A stretch of 64,000 bases of DNA from assembly GCF_900184685.1 (NCBI RefSeq), contig NZ_FXXL01000007.1, positions 1,054,001-1,118,000 of the forward strand. Direction: 5' to 3'. Source of the DNA: Butyricimonas sp. Marseille-P3923. Its GTDB lineage: Bacteria; Bacteroidota; Bacteroidia; Bacteroidales; Marinifilaceae. Below the pieces are notes generated by a model, which was not told the DNA's origin, made no database searches, and saw only the letters and a list, made by a program, of their open reading frames with translations. Positions 34,276 to 43,132 of the stretch are shown piece after piece. Every line of letters begins with the position of its first letter. Position 1 is the stretch's first letter. The position numbers were made by a program, and so were the translations under genes.

Positions 34276-35835
34276 ATGTTTAAAAATCATCCTAAAGGGT
34301 TGCTTACCGCGGCTCTAAGTAATATGGGAGAACGTTTCGGCTACTACATCATGAATGCCGTACTCGTGTTGTTCCTATGTTCTAAATTTGGTTTGAGTGA
34401 AGCTGCCAGTGGTACTATCTACTCTTTCTTTTACGCCGGTATATACATTTTAAGCCTTGTCGGAGGTCTTATTGCTGACCGCACGCAAAACTACAAGGGT
34501 ACCATTAAGACCGGTCTTGTAATTATGGCATTAGGATACATTATCCTGTCCATTCCAATCCTCGCTACCGCGGCAAACACGACTTGGTTGTTGACGCTCA
34601 CTTGCGTTGCCCTGTTCCTCATTGCCTTCGGTAACGGTTTGTTCAAAGGTAACTTGCAAGCTATCGTGGGTCAGATGTACGATAACTTCGAGGCAGACGC
34701 CGCCAAACAAGGTCCGGAAGCTCTCAAAATCGCGAAAGACAAGCGGGATTCAGGATTCCAAATCTTCTACGTGTTTATCAACGTGGGTGGTTTGATTGCC
34801 CCGTTCATCGCTCCGGTTTTACGCCAATGGTGGTTGGGAACAAACGGATTCACTTACAACGCGCAACTCCCGGCACTTTGCCACGAGTATATTAACAACG
34901 CTGCCGCTATGGCACCGGAAGCTCTTGCCAACTTACAACAACTTATGGTTGCTGCCGGTGGAGCCGTTTCCGACCTGACCGCATCTTGCAGCCAATACCT
35001 GCAAATTTTCAATGAAGGTATTCACTATTCATTCATTGCATCTGTTGCAGCCATGCTTATCTCTCTTGTTATTTTCTTTGTTTCCCAAAAGACTTTCCCG
35101 AATCCCGCGAAGAAGGCTACTGCCCAAAGCGTAGACTACACCCCGGAGGAGAAAGCTGCTATGGCTAAAGAAATTAAACAGAGAATGTACGCGTTATTTG
35201 CTGTTTTGGGTATAGTTATTTTCTTCTGGTTCTCATTCCACCAGAACGGTATGTCACTTTCATTCTTCGCCCGCGACTTCGTGGATTCTTCCGCAGTCGC
35301 TCCTGAAGTATGGCAAGCAATCAACCCCTTCTTCGTGATTGTCCTTACCCCCATTATCATGGCTATTTTCGGGGCTCTCGCAAGACGCGGTAAAGAAATT
35401 TCAACTCCCCGCAAAATCGCTATCGGTATGTTCATCGCGGGTATGGCCTTCTTGTTCCTTGCAATTTTCTCCTTGATGAAAGGTTATCCTTCAGCAGATT
35501 CATTCAAATTATTGCCTATCGCGGAGCAAATGGCAAGCAAGGCTCACTGGTGGGTTCTTATCGCCACTTACTTCTTCTTGACAGTTGCAGAGTTGTTTAT
35601 CTCTCCTCTTGGATTATCCTTCGTGTCAAAAGTTGCTCCCAAGAGCATGCTCGGTTTATGTCAAGGCCTATGGTTAGCGGCTACCGCTCTCGGTAACCTT
35701 CTGCTTTGGATTGGTCCCCTTATGTACAACGCGTGGCCAATCTGGCAATGCTGGACTGTATTCTTAATCGTATGCCTTGTATCCATGGGCGTTATGCTTG
35801 GTATGGTAAAATGGCTTGAAAGAGTTACAAAATAA
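34276..35835 (+). CDS. POT family proton-dependent oligopeptide transporter
   Basis: The 519-residue inner-membrane protein imports di- or tripeptides with protons. It carries the PTR2 signatures NMGERFGYYIMNAVLVLFL near residue 16, including the ExERFxYY proton-coupling motif in near-canonical form (GERFGYY), and FQIFYVFINVGGLIAPF around 160. About fourteen membrane segments are visible. Codon use is that of a well-expressed gene (few rare codons). It is monocistronic, with its own -7 box and two consecutive hairpin terminators after the stop. Confidence 0.95.
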   Translation: MFKNHPKGLLTAALSNMGERFGYYIMNAVLVLFLCSKFGLSEAASGTIYSFFYAGIYILSLVGGLIADRTQNYKGTIKTGLVIMALGYIILSIPILATAANTTWLLTLTCVALFLIAFGNGLFKGNLQAIVGQMYDNFEADAAKQGPEALKIAKDKRDSGFQIFYVFINVGGLIAPFIAPVLRQWWLGTNGFTYNAQLPALCHEYINNAAAMAPEALANLQQLMVAAGGAVSDLTASCSQYLQIFNEGIHYSFIASVAAMLISLVIFFVSQKTFPNPAKKATAQSVDYTPEEKAAMAKEIKQRMYALFAVLGIVIFFWFSFHQNGMSLSFFARDFVDSSAVAPEVWQAINPFFVIVLTPIIMAIFGALARRGKEISTPRKIAIGMFIAGMAFLFLAIFSLMKGYPSADSFKLLPIAEQMASKAHWWVLIATYFFLTVAELFISPLGLSFVSKVAPKSMLGLCQGLWLAATALGNLLLWIGPLMYNAWPIWQCWTVFLIVCLVSMGVMLGMVKWLERVTK

Positions 35836-35854
35836 GCAACAACTTTATTCATAT

Positions 35855-35885
35855 AAAAAGAGGCTGCACGATGCAGCCTCTTTTT
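35855..35885 (+). terminator. Rho-independent terminator of the POT gene
   Basis: A 14-bp stem (AAAAAGAGGCTGCA and its complement) with a 3-nt loop ends in TTTTT, 20 bp after the stop. Confidence 0.9.
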
Positions 35886-35897
35886 GTATCTTTATAA

Positions 35898-35918
35898 CCG
35901 CCGTAACAGTTACGGCGG
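35898..35918. terminator. second hairpin after the POT gene
   Basis: CCGCCGTAA-CAG-TTACGGCGG forms a perfect 9-bp stem. A partial copy of its right arm (CAGTTACGGCGG) recurs at about 35968-35979. T-rich sequence lies about 15 nt further on. The spacer to 36057 shows no gene. Confidence 0.6.
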
Positions 35919-36057
35919 CTTTCCTATAAAAAAATTTTTTCTTTTTTTTTTCGGTTTATGCAAGATTAACAGTTACGGCGGTTACAGAATAATAATTATC
36001 ATTGTTGGCTTTGCGGTTAAAGTAAGGATAATTAAAAAGAGTGACACGACACTTATT

Positions 36058-36594
36058 CTAATTATTCGTTTTTATCAATCGAGCAAATTCGGTTGTATCA
36101 ATGACCACCCAATTGGAAACAAGATCAACGGTCTTTAATCCCGCGAATGGGTTATCTTTGTTTAAGTACTGTAGCTTTACTAAAGTGTACCTCACTTTTT
36201 CAACTGTAGCCAATAATGCTTTATTATAGGGAAGGGCACCGTTACCATTGTCCTCAAAAAATTTAGAGATTCTAATTGATATGCTCTCTTTAGGTTTTAA
36301 CACAATTATCCCATCTCTAAAATCAAAAGAGCACATGGGTCTACCTTTATAAATTTCAGTTTGAAACTTTATTTCCCTTACTAAATAAGTATGAAAAGCT
36401 CCTCCAAATTGCTCTATCCCTTTTGTAAAAATATAGGTCGAATCTGTATTATTGGTAAGTGTAAAAAGAAAATAAGAATCTGATTTAATTTTACCGGAAG
36501 GGTTTATCAGTTCAAATTTAACTGAAAACGGACTCTGCGCAAATAACGTGAATCCATTACAAATAATTATCAGGTATAAAAATAAGTATTTCAT
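36058..36594 (-). CDS. small exported protein of unknown function (tandem paralog 2)
   Basis: The 178-residue protein has a signal peptide (MKYLFLYLIIICNGFTLFAQ). One predicted beta-sandwich-like domain follows (FSVKFELINPSGKIKSDSYF, FLFTLTNNTDSTYIF, IIVLKPKESISIRISKFF), similar in feel to Ig-like proteinase-inhibitor or extracellular binding domains. It is a close paralog of the gene at 36748-37287. The last 45 or so residues are almost identical in the two, while the middle has diverged. I do not recognise the family. It is the last gene of the AT-rich accessory operon. Confidence 0.75.
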   Translation of the reverse strand: MKYLFLYLIIICNGFTLFAQSPFSVKFELINPSGKIKSDSYFLFTLTNNTDSTYIFTKGIEQFGGAFHTYLVREIKFQTEIYKGRPMCSFDFRDGIIVLKPKESISIRISKFFEDNGNGALPYNKALLATVEKVRYTLVKLQYLNKDNPFAGLKTVDLVSNWVVIDTTEFARLIKTNN

Positions 36595-36675
36595 GATATA
36601 TGTGTGCTGATGGATATTTTTAATGTAATCATATATCGATTATTACAACAACAGAAGATTACAACCTTATACCCC

Positions 36676-36735
36676 CAAGTGGGTGTTATGGAACACCCAC
36701 TTGCTATAATTAATTCGTCCAACTTTTTTTGGACT
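36676..36735. terminator. two hairpins between the tandem paralogs
   Basis: CAAGTGGGTGTT-ATGG-AACACCCACTTG (36676-36703) is a perfect 12-bp stem; GTCCAA with TTGGAC (36717-36735) encloses a T run. They lie after the upstream paralog on the minus strand and may attenuate transcription into the second copy. Confidence 0.6.
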
Positions 36736-36747
36736 CTTCATATTATT

Positions 36748-37287
36748 CTAATCGTTTGTTTTTATCAATCGAGCAAATTCGGTTGTATCAATGACCACCC
36801 AATTGGAAACAAGATCAACGGTCTTTAATCCCGCAAATGGATTATCCTTGTTCAAGTACTGTAGCTTTACTAAAGTGTACCTCACTTTTTCAACTGTAGC
36901 CAATATTGATTTACTATAGGGAAGTACACCACTACCATCGTTCTGTATAAATTTAGGAAGGATGATGGATATACTTTCTCTCGGTTTCAACACAATTATC
37001 TTTTTATCGCCAAAATCAAAAGAGTATGTGGGACGACCTTTAGAAATTTTTGCCTGAAATTTCGTTTCTTTTACCAAATAAGTATGAAAAGCCCCCCCAA
37101 ATCGCTCAACCCCCGGGGTAAAAATATAGGTAGAATCTGTATTATTAGTAAGTGTAAAAAGAAAATAAGAATCTGATTTAATTTTACCGGACGGGTTTAC
37201 TAATTCAAATTTAACTGAAAACGGACTCTGTGCGAATAACGAGAATCCATTACAAATAATTATCAAGTATAAAAATAAGTGTTTCAT
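36748..37287 (-). CDS. small exported protein of unknown function (tandem paralog 1)
   Basis: The 179-residue product, counted from the ATG at 37287, has a signal peptide (MKHLFLYLIIICNGFSLFAQ) and the same single domain as its downstream paralog, with the same C-terminal VSNWVVIDTTEFARLIKTN. The frame is open upstream to 37332, but the shorter start gives the normal signal peptide. It follows the HExxH lipoprotein gene by about 20 bp. Secretion, duplication and position suggest it acts at the cell envelope with that protein. Function unknown. Confidence 0.75.
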   Translation of the reverse strand: MKHLFLYLIIICNGFSLFAQSPFSVKFELVNPSGKIKSDSYFLFTLTNNTDSTYIFTPGVERFGGAFHTYLVKETKFQAKISKGRPTYSFDFGDKKIIVLKPRESISIILPKFIQNDGSGVLPYSKSILATVEKVRYTLVKLQYLNKDNPFAGLKTVDLVSNWVVIDTTEFARLIKTND

Positions 37288-37306
37288 GATATATGTGTTT
37301 TGATGG

Positions 37307-38971
37307 TTATTTTTGATTTTTGATATATTCATATTCCCTGTGAAGTCCTTTTAAAATACTTATAATTGATTCTCTATAAGCTTCAGACATCGAGTTACCA
37401 TATTCTCTTAACTGGCGTTCATACGCTTCTATTTCACATCTAAGATGATCCATATTTGCTTCTACCGTATAGGTTTCTCCTCTGTTTCGAGCATCCTCAA
37501 AAGGTTTCACATAAAGTTCATAATAATGATTCCATATTTGCTTTTGCTGCGGAGTACAATCTTTCAATTCGTGTGGTACACCATTAACGTCTAATACTGT
37601 ATAGAAAGAATCCCATTTATCAGCCATATAATAATCATCATAAGGCATTTGATATTCTTTCATCACTATTTCGCCATCACTATTTCTTTCAATTTGAATT
37701 TGATCCACCATATCCTGCTTCGCATGAACCATTTCGTGATAAATGATTGACGTGAGATCCGATACAGTAAATCCTCTATTTAACATGGCAGGGTTTATAT
37801 TTAGAGTTTTTGTTAGAGGATCATAACTAGCATTATTCATAGGATTTTTTGCTGGCTCAAAAGTAATAGTTATTTTACCCGTGTTAACGCCTAATTCTTT
37901 GAATATTTTCTCGATAAATTCAGGCGTGAATATCTTCTTGAGAAAATTTTCAAGAGTTATTTTATCCGGCACGGGTTGATTATCACCGGTTACCCCACCA
38001 GAAACATTTCCTGAGCCACCACCAGGTTCGATGGTTCCAGAGCCTTGATTTCCAGAACCCGTCGAGGGGAAAATAATTTCCGGGGGAAGGATCACTGTGC
38101 TACCTGAACCACCAGTACCGGTTACAACAACCTCGGGAATAACATAGCCATCCGTATTATTGCCAGTGATACCACTACCACTACCACTACCACTACCACT
38201 ACCACTACCACTACCTCCACTACTGCCGCCACCCCAAGAGCCTTCCCCTCCATAGCGTGATTGTGCCGCGGGAGCCACCGTGTAGGAGGCAGGTATCGTT
38301 TCATAATTAAAAGTAGTATTAGATTCTTCCTCTTGATGCCCCGAAGACAGGTTTTTGATACGACCGGTTACTTTTCCAGATTCGTATCTCCACCCGTTAA
38401 CAAATTGTCCGTCCAGATCGTGAAACAGAACGTATCCATCCAAGTTAGGCTCCCGACGCAAATAAGTATTCAAATGAATATCAGCCCCGTGATGCTCAAT
38501 ATACCACACGGAAGGTAATATTGTCATCACGTACCCGCTTTTTTGAAGAGTGGCTTTATCCGTCATGACCACGAGTCGCGAATACGAACGGCGATACTTG
38601 TATTCCCCGGATTCCTTGAATTTGGATAAATTTTTCACGGGAACAAAATCCAATCCAATCCGGTCTGTTAAATCCACGTCAACTACCACTAATTCTTCAT
38701 TACTCGAAGTGCAAGTATACTTCCAGCTGGGTTCTGTGTAAAACAGTTGCCCCTCACTTGACCGAGATTGTGATGTAAGCAACACGGGATCTCCATTTTT
38801 TTGAGTGTTATACCACGCAATAGCCTGTTCCAACGGGGTTCCTCCCGTAAATGAACCGTTATTGCAATCGTCAATTTCCAAAGTGTCCTGACACCCGAGA
38901 AACGTTAGGGGCACTGCAAGTATCATGGACATCAGTGTCCAAAAATACTTTTTTTTCTTTACTTTTTTCAT
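37307..38971 (-). CDS. lipoprotein with Gly-Ser linker and HExxH metallopeptidase-like domain
   Basis: The 554-residue product (ATG at 38971) starts KKVKKKK, has a membrane segment and a lipobox (TFLGC, Cys27). An N-terminal domain of about 190 residues (GYVMTILPSVWYIEHHG, YVLFHDLDGQFVNGW) is followed by a low-complexity Gly/Ser linker. The C-terminal domain has HEMVHAKQ at about 412-419 and a later EIEAYE at about 513, the arrangement of a gluzincin-type zinc site (two His plus Glu). A surface-exposed, lipid-anchored protease is therefore likely, though activity is not proven. The linker is encoded by a 6-bp DNA repeat at 38173-38216, so its length could vary in frame. The gene is close behind the O-antigen-ligase-like gene. 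An in-frame ATG at 38995 is the alternative start. Confidence 0.75.
   Translation of the reverse strand: MKKVKKKKYFWTLMSMILAVPLTFLGCQDTLEIDDCNNGSFTGGTPLEQAIAWYNTQKNGDPVLLTSQSRSSEGQLFYTEPSWKYTCTSSNEELVVVDVDLTDRIGLDFVPVKNLSKFKESGEYKYRRSYSRLVVMTDKATLQKSGYVMTILPSVWYIEHHGADIHLNTYLRREPNLDGYVLFHDLDGQFVNGWRYESGKVTGRIKNLSSGHQEEESNTTFNYETIPASYTVAPAAQSRYGGEGSWGGGSSGGSGSGSGSGSGSGSGITGNNTDGYVIPEVVVTGTGGSGSTVILPPEIIFPSTGSGNQGSGTIEPGGGSGNVSGGVTGDNQPVPDKITLENFLKKIFTPEFIEKIFKELGVNTGKITITFEPAKNPMNNASYDPLTKTLNINPAMLNRGFTVSDLTSIIYHEMVHAKQDMVDQIQIERNSDGEIVMKEYQMPYDDYYMADKWDSFYTVLDVNGVPHELKDCTPQQKQIWNHYYELYVKPFEDARNRGETYTVEANMDHLRCEIEAYERQLREYGNSMSEAYRESIISILKGLHREYEYIKNQK
38173..38216. repeat. 6-bp tandem repeat coding for (Gly-Ser)n
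   Basis: CCACTA/ACCACT is repeated about seven times inside the lipoprotein gene at 37307-38971 and encodes an alternating Gly-Ser linker. Slippage by whole units would keep the frame. Confidence 0.8.
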
Positions 38972-38999
38972 TTTTGTTATAGTTAAATTTGACATTAAA

Positions 39000-40760
39000 T
39001 TACTCCGCTTCTTGAACAGCAGAGATTATTTCCTGTTTCATATGATAGATTTCCGGTGTGTTAACTTTAGGCTTTTTGGTCAACACTATTTTTGCTTGTC
39101 GAAGCCCAAGTTCTTTCTTCCCCTGGAGAAAATAAGATTTCGCGAGCAGATAGTGAGGCTTGATAAGCGCGGGAACCATCTCTGAAGCCTCTATCCACTT
39201 TTCGTTGGCCTCATCATAATACCCTCGCCCGTGAAGAGCAATTCCCAGTTCTATCCGTTGCCTAGAGGACGGGAAACATCGCCCTTGTTGTTCAAGGACA
39301 GGTATAGCTAGTCCATATTCTTTTAATCGATTGAGAGTTTGCCCGTAATATGAAAGATATTCGTTAGTAGCTGAAAGCCGCGGGTATAATTCCTCAAGCC
39401 GAAAAATAATCTGATTGTCAATGACATTACATGAAATAATTTTATCTAGTTTCTGGCAGCTAACCATATATGTAAATACCGAAATCCCAACAGGGACATA
39501 GACAATCATAGACAGTAACGTTAACGCTATTGCCATATGCTTTTTTACTTTAAAATCTGCAATATCTTGATTCTCCGCAAGACTAGACAATTGAGCTATA
39601 ATAAAAAAGAATATGACTTGAAAAAGAATACTCTCGGTAGGATATGAGAATAAACCAAACACGAGCATCGTGCACAAGAGAGCCTTAAGGGATATTATTT
39701 CCCGCCTAAATTTCATATTCTTTGTTCTAAACACGCTCACGAGTAACACCACGAGTATTATTGTCCCGACAATTCCTTGCTCTGTTAACGCTTTCAAAGG
39801 CTCGTTAAAAGCAACGCTCGTGTCAGAGGCTAGATTTTTGAATTGTTCGTTCGAGATCGTTGCAAGATATTGAGCCTGGTAATTCATGTAATTTTGCCTG
39901 AATGCACCTGTCCCAAATCCAAGTATAGGCTTATCTTTTATCATTTCAACAGAAGACAGCCAAACGAGAACTCTACCATTTGCGGATTTCGGTTTTAGCT
40001 GGTAAAGATAATAACCTGTCAAAACAAACATTATCGTAATAAATACCAGCATCTTAAATTTACTTTTTATCGAGAAAGATTTTGATGGAAATAAAGAGTA
40101 AAGTATCACAATTACACCACAAACAGAAGCTATTAATGCCGCTCTAGAGGTTAACCTAAGCATAATGTATATTTGAATGATCAAGATAATAATGTATAGG
40201 ATTTGTTTCAGGTACCGGGAATTTTCTTTCTTAAAGTTGCCACAAAGCAGATTCACAAGTGATATTATCGAAAGAGAGATAAAGCCAGCCAGTAATCCCG
40301 AATTAAAAAAAGTGCCATGTATATGTTTGATGGAATTAAAATTATTTGTCTGGTACACTACCCCGAACAGTATTTGACCTAACGTGATAAAAACAATCAT
40401 CAGATAAAATATTGTCGTATTCTTTCCGGCAAGAGTATTCCGGGAATGAATGTAAAATATCGTTGTAATGAGATACATATAGATGGTAACAGTATCCCTA
40501 TTCGTGTCGGGCACCCGTGTGATGTTGAATCCTTGGTATAACATTAGCAGGAATACAAGAATATCAACTCTAGCTATCTTTACAGGGTTCTGGCACGTGA
40601 TGAGTTTTTTCATCGACATGATGGATAAAATGAATACCAAGGCGAGTATAACGCATTGTATTTGAGCCTGCAACACGAGTTCGCTTGTCGACAAGATAAA
40701 TGGCATAAATGATACAGCCCCGTATATCGCGATAAAAATTAATGCTATAGATTTTGTCAT
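39000..40760 (-). CDS. O-antigen-ligase-like (Wzy_C) membrane protein with C-terminal TPRs
   Basis: The 586-residue protein has about ten to twelve membrane helices. The Wzy_C signature lies in a periplasmic loop near residue 270 (GRVLVWLSSVEMIKDKPILG, then FGTGAFRQNYMNYQ). After the last membrane segment (residue about 425), a soluble region with TPR-like helices follows (YLSYYGQTLNRLKEYGLAIP, RGYYDEANEKWIEASEM, KPHYLLAKSYFLQGKKELG). Wzy_C proteins join or polymerise glycans on lipid carriers; some relatives glycosylate proteins. It lies between the transglutaminase-like and HExxH lipoprotein genes without any other polysaccharide gene. That argues against a standard O-antigen role and favours modification of a local partner. 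Confidence 0.85.
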   Translation of the reverse strand: MTKSIALIFIAIYGAVSFMPFILSTSELVLQAQIQCVILALVFILSIMSMKKLITCQNPVKIARVDILVFLLMLYQGFNITRVPDTNRDTVTIYMYLITTIFYIHSRNTLAGKNTTIFYLMIVFITLGQILFGVVYQTNNFNSIKHIHGTFFNSGLLAGFISLSIISLVNLLCGNFKKENSRYLKQILYIIILIIQIYIMLRLTSRAALIASVCGVIVILYSLFPSKSFSIKSKFKMLVFITIMFVLTGYYLYQLKPKSANGRVLVWLSSVEMIKDKPILGFGTGAFRQNYMNYQAQYLATISNEQFKNLASDTSVAFNEPLKALTEQGIVGTIILVVLLVSVFRTKNMKFRREIISLKALLCTMLVFGLFSYPTESILFQVIFFFIIAQLSSLAENQDIADFKVKKHMAIALTLLSMIVYVPVGISVFTYMVSCQKLDKIISCNVIDNQIIFRLEELYPRLSATNEYLSYYGQTLNRLKEYGLAIPVLEQQGRCFPSSRQRIELGIALHGRGYYDEANEKWIEASEMVPALIKPHYLLAKSYFLQGKKELGLRQAKIVLTKKPKVNTPEIYHMKQEIISAVQEAE

Positions 40761-40793
40761 ATTCTTGATGGATTATATTGACGTGGATATTTG

Positions 40794-42668
40794 TTACCAA
40801 AATCTTACACCCCCATTCTCCCAAGTAAAAATCCTTTCTTCAACTCCATTGGATAGGTTTCGTAACCACAACAAGGCATTATCAGGTACGTTCAAATAAT
40901 CAAGAAAGGGTTCAGTCGCAACCTGTTGCCCCAAGGACGTCCAACCGTCTTTGTCGAAATAAAATAATTCATATTTATCTCCCGGGTATATACCATTACC
41001 ATCATTTCTAGGCAGAAGCATTATTTTTGAGATACTTACAGGTTTTCCAAAGTCAATTTCTATGTAGTTGTATATTTCAAAATAGGTTAACGGGTTTCCA
41101 TCGGAAAGATTCTCGTAATCCATACACGTGGATAGGGTTTTAATTTTACCTTTCACTTTTTTCTCGTGATCAAAGAAATTGAGTTCAGCTATGCTATTGT
41201 AGCCGGGCATGACGTATTTCCAATACCGGTAATCGGATGAATTTTCGAGATTCACAATTTCATATCCCATGTTGGGATTGCGATTTATTCTATGCACGAG
41301 AATGCTATCGTTGTATTCTTTGTTGTTTGCACAGAGTAAATATCCCCCAACAAGCTCTTCCCCATGCCGGGCGCTAAATTCTTTCATCGGGTATTTTCTC
41401 GTTAAATGTACTTTGTTTAATTTGTTTTTATCAGGAATCAAATAACGAACACCTCCTTGATTATCAAGTACAAAAGGACACGTGAGGTTGTAAGAGTATC
41501 TGTTTTTATATGACACGGGCAAGTAGACAATTTCCCTTCCCATATTTTTGAACGTAAATTGGTTAGCATTTCTCTTTGCCCACGCTACGGGTTCCCATGA
41601 CAAGTTATAGAAAACAGCCAAATACGCGTATTCCGTGTTTTTATTATGATTAGGGCATTCCACGTTAACATCAGAAGTTACAATATACTGGTCGGTTACG
41701 TCTTTATTAAAAGGATCTTTAAATAAATAGGAAACATTATTTTTTTCTTTGGGCATTGCATTGATCGAGAAAGTTCTCCTGTATATTTTGGGTGTTCTTT
41801 GATACACTTGAGGCACACCTCCGTCTTTGTAGTAAGGGTCTATAGTCCTCAACCAATGATGTGCCCCACCTGTACCACTCCAGCAAGGTACGTAATCAAT
41901 TGCACAAGGAATCCCGAGAGCCCGATATTTGAATAATTTAATTAAACTGATATCAACACAATCCAACATGTAAGGTTTTATCATAGAATCTTGATAATTC
42001 ATCATACTTATTTCCGGAAAACGATACATGAAATTACTTACGTTTGTTATCGAGTATTTTAAATCATCATAATGGTTAATAATATCGTACAGAATCTCGT
42101 GTGGTAAAGGAACGGAGTCAATCCAGTAATCCATAAATTCTTCTTCAGCCCGATATGGCAATAAATACTCGCAAAAATCATCAAATTGTAATGATTCAAG
42201 CCAAGGCCGTGTTTGCCAAATTTCAAATACTTTGTCGATATGATGTATTAAATAGTCAGCTTTTATGGTAGTTATATCTTCTCGCCCAACAAGCTCATCT
42301 CGAATCGAGGGAATACGAAGAGGGGTCATTTTCATTACTTTTCTTGTAAAATACGGTCGATTACCATTTGCGAGTTCCACGTTTAAGTTATTCCTATCAA
42401 TCTCTTTTCCTTCTAAGGTTATATGTCCCGGCATGTTTTCTATGAGAAAAATGGCGGCTTTCAACTTCAACGAATCCCCGGGATTGGATGAATAATGAGA
42501 AAGAAGTTTTTCGAGTTCAATCTTATTTTCTTTACTCTTGCACATCGCATCTTTTAGCTTAGTAGACGTGGGATTGCACGAGATGATTAAGAATGCTACT
42601 ATAATTAAAAGTAGATATTCCATGGAGCATTTTATTTGTGACAAACCGCTTATTTTATACATATTCAA
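40794..42668 (-). CDS. transglutaminase-like lipoprotein with C-terminal discoidin-like domain
   Basis: The 624-residue product has an N-terminal hydrophobic segment ending in a lipobox (LIISC, Cys31). A helical region (DSLKLKAAIFLIENMPGH) follows, then a transglutaminase-like core with Cys237 (MLDCVDISLIKLFKYRALGIPC), His270/271 (GGAHHWLRTID) and Asp277. This matches the Cys-His-Asp order of the superfamily. The C-terminal 130 residues look like a beta-sandwich F5/8-type binding domain (YIEIDFGKPVSISKIMLLPRND). It could act as a peptidase, amidase or cross-linking enzyme on the surface. An ATG at 42623 is an alternative start directly before the hydrophobic segment. It is the first gene of the accessory operon. 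Confidence 0.8.
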   Translation of the reverse strand: MNMYKISGLSQIKCSMEYLLLIIVAFLIISCNPTSTKLKDAMCKSKENKIELEKLLSHYSSNPGDSLKLKAAIFLIENMPGHITLEGKEIDRNNLNVELANGNRPYFTRKVMKMTPLRIPSIRDELVGREDITTIKADYLIHHIDKVFEIWQTRPWLESLQFDDFCEYLLPYRAEEEFMDYWIDSVPLPHEILYDIINHYDDLKYSITNVSNFMYRFPEISMMNYQDSMIKPYMLDCVDISLIKLFKYRALGIPCAIDYVPCWSGTGGAHHWLRTIDPYYKDGGVPQVYQRTPKIYRRTFSINAMPKEKNNVSYLFKDPFNKDVTDQYIVTSDVNVECPNHNKNTEYAYLAVFYNLSWEPVAWAKRNANQFTFKNMGREIVYLPVSYKNRYSYNLTCPFVLDNQGGVRYLIPDKNKLNKVHLTRKYPMKEFSARHGEELVGGYLLCANNKEYNDSILVHRINRNPNMGYEIVNLENSSDYRYWKYVMPGYNSIAELNFFDHEKKVKGKIKTLSTCMDYENLSDGNPLTYFEIYNYIEIDFGKPVSISKIMLLPRNDGNGIYPGDKYELFYFDKDGWTSLGQQVATEPFLDYLNVPDNALLWLRNLSNGVEERIFTWENGGVRFW

Positions 42669-43063
42669 ACTATTATTTGATTATCATATTTATATTAAGT
42701 ATTTGAAGTAGTATAATATATTTTAATCATAATACACTCTAGAAGTAAAAATGTATGAATTTAAGTCTATTATTTAACATTTATTAATCATCATAATTTA
42801 CCTAGTAGCCACTCTGCCATTTTATATCCTTCATAATAAGAATTTTATTATAGATTGTCCAGCAGAGCTTCTATCAAGCATAAGGCTGTTGAAAGTTTAT
42901 AAAGTACATCGAGCCGACGCTATCCTGCTAGAACTACAGCATTTCTATATTAGAGATAACAAGAACTCCACGAGATAAACGGAGGAACAAAGAAACAAGG
43001 GTATGATTACGGTATTACTTGGGTAGAATTACAATAAGTTCTCTATAGGTTTGCCACTAGAAA
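42669..43063. other. AT-rich gene-free region
   Basis: This is the upstream region of the accessory operon. It contains no credible gene; one 39-codon stretch from about 42855 (SIRLLKVYKVHRADAILL) has no start and no recognisable relatives. The operon's promoter is expected here but no clear TTG-N19-TAnnTTTG pair was found on the minus strand. Confidence 0.5.
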
Positions 43064-43109
43064 AAACGTGGAATACGGAATGCTTGCAAGCATTCCGTAT
43101 TCCACGTTT
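43064..43109 (-). terminator. 46-bp perfect palindrome, terminator of the DUF3078 gene
   Basis: The two 23-base halves (AAACGTGGAATACGGAATGC.. and its exact complement) meet without a spacer, 24 bp after the stop of the DUF3078 gene. A runs at one end act as T runs on the minus strand. Confidence 0.75.
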
Positions 43110-43132
43110 ACACAAAATCTTGGTTAATCTTC

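Noticed and set aside
36604-36828. Small plus-strand frame between the tandem paralogs
   Set aside because: It crosses the hairpins and the antisense of a conserved C-terminus; the same end sequence appears in a shadow frame at 35884-36138 because the paralogs are duplicated.
38170-38220. CRISPR-like short repeat
   Set aside because: The unit is 6 bp with no spacers and lies inside a coding region as a Gly-Ser linker.
42855-42980. 39-codon stretch that looks protein-like in the AT-rich gap
   Set aside because: It has no start codon, no neighbours in the same frame and no family resemblance; at most an old fragment.
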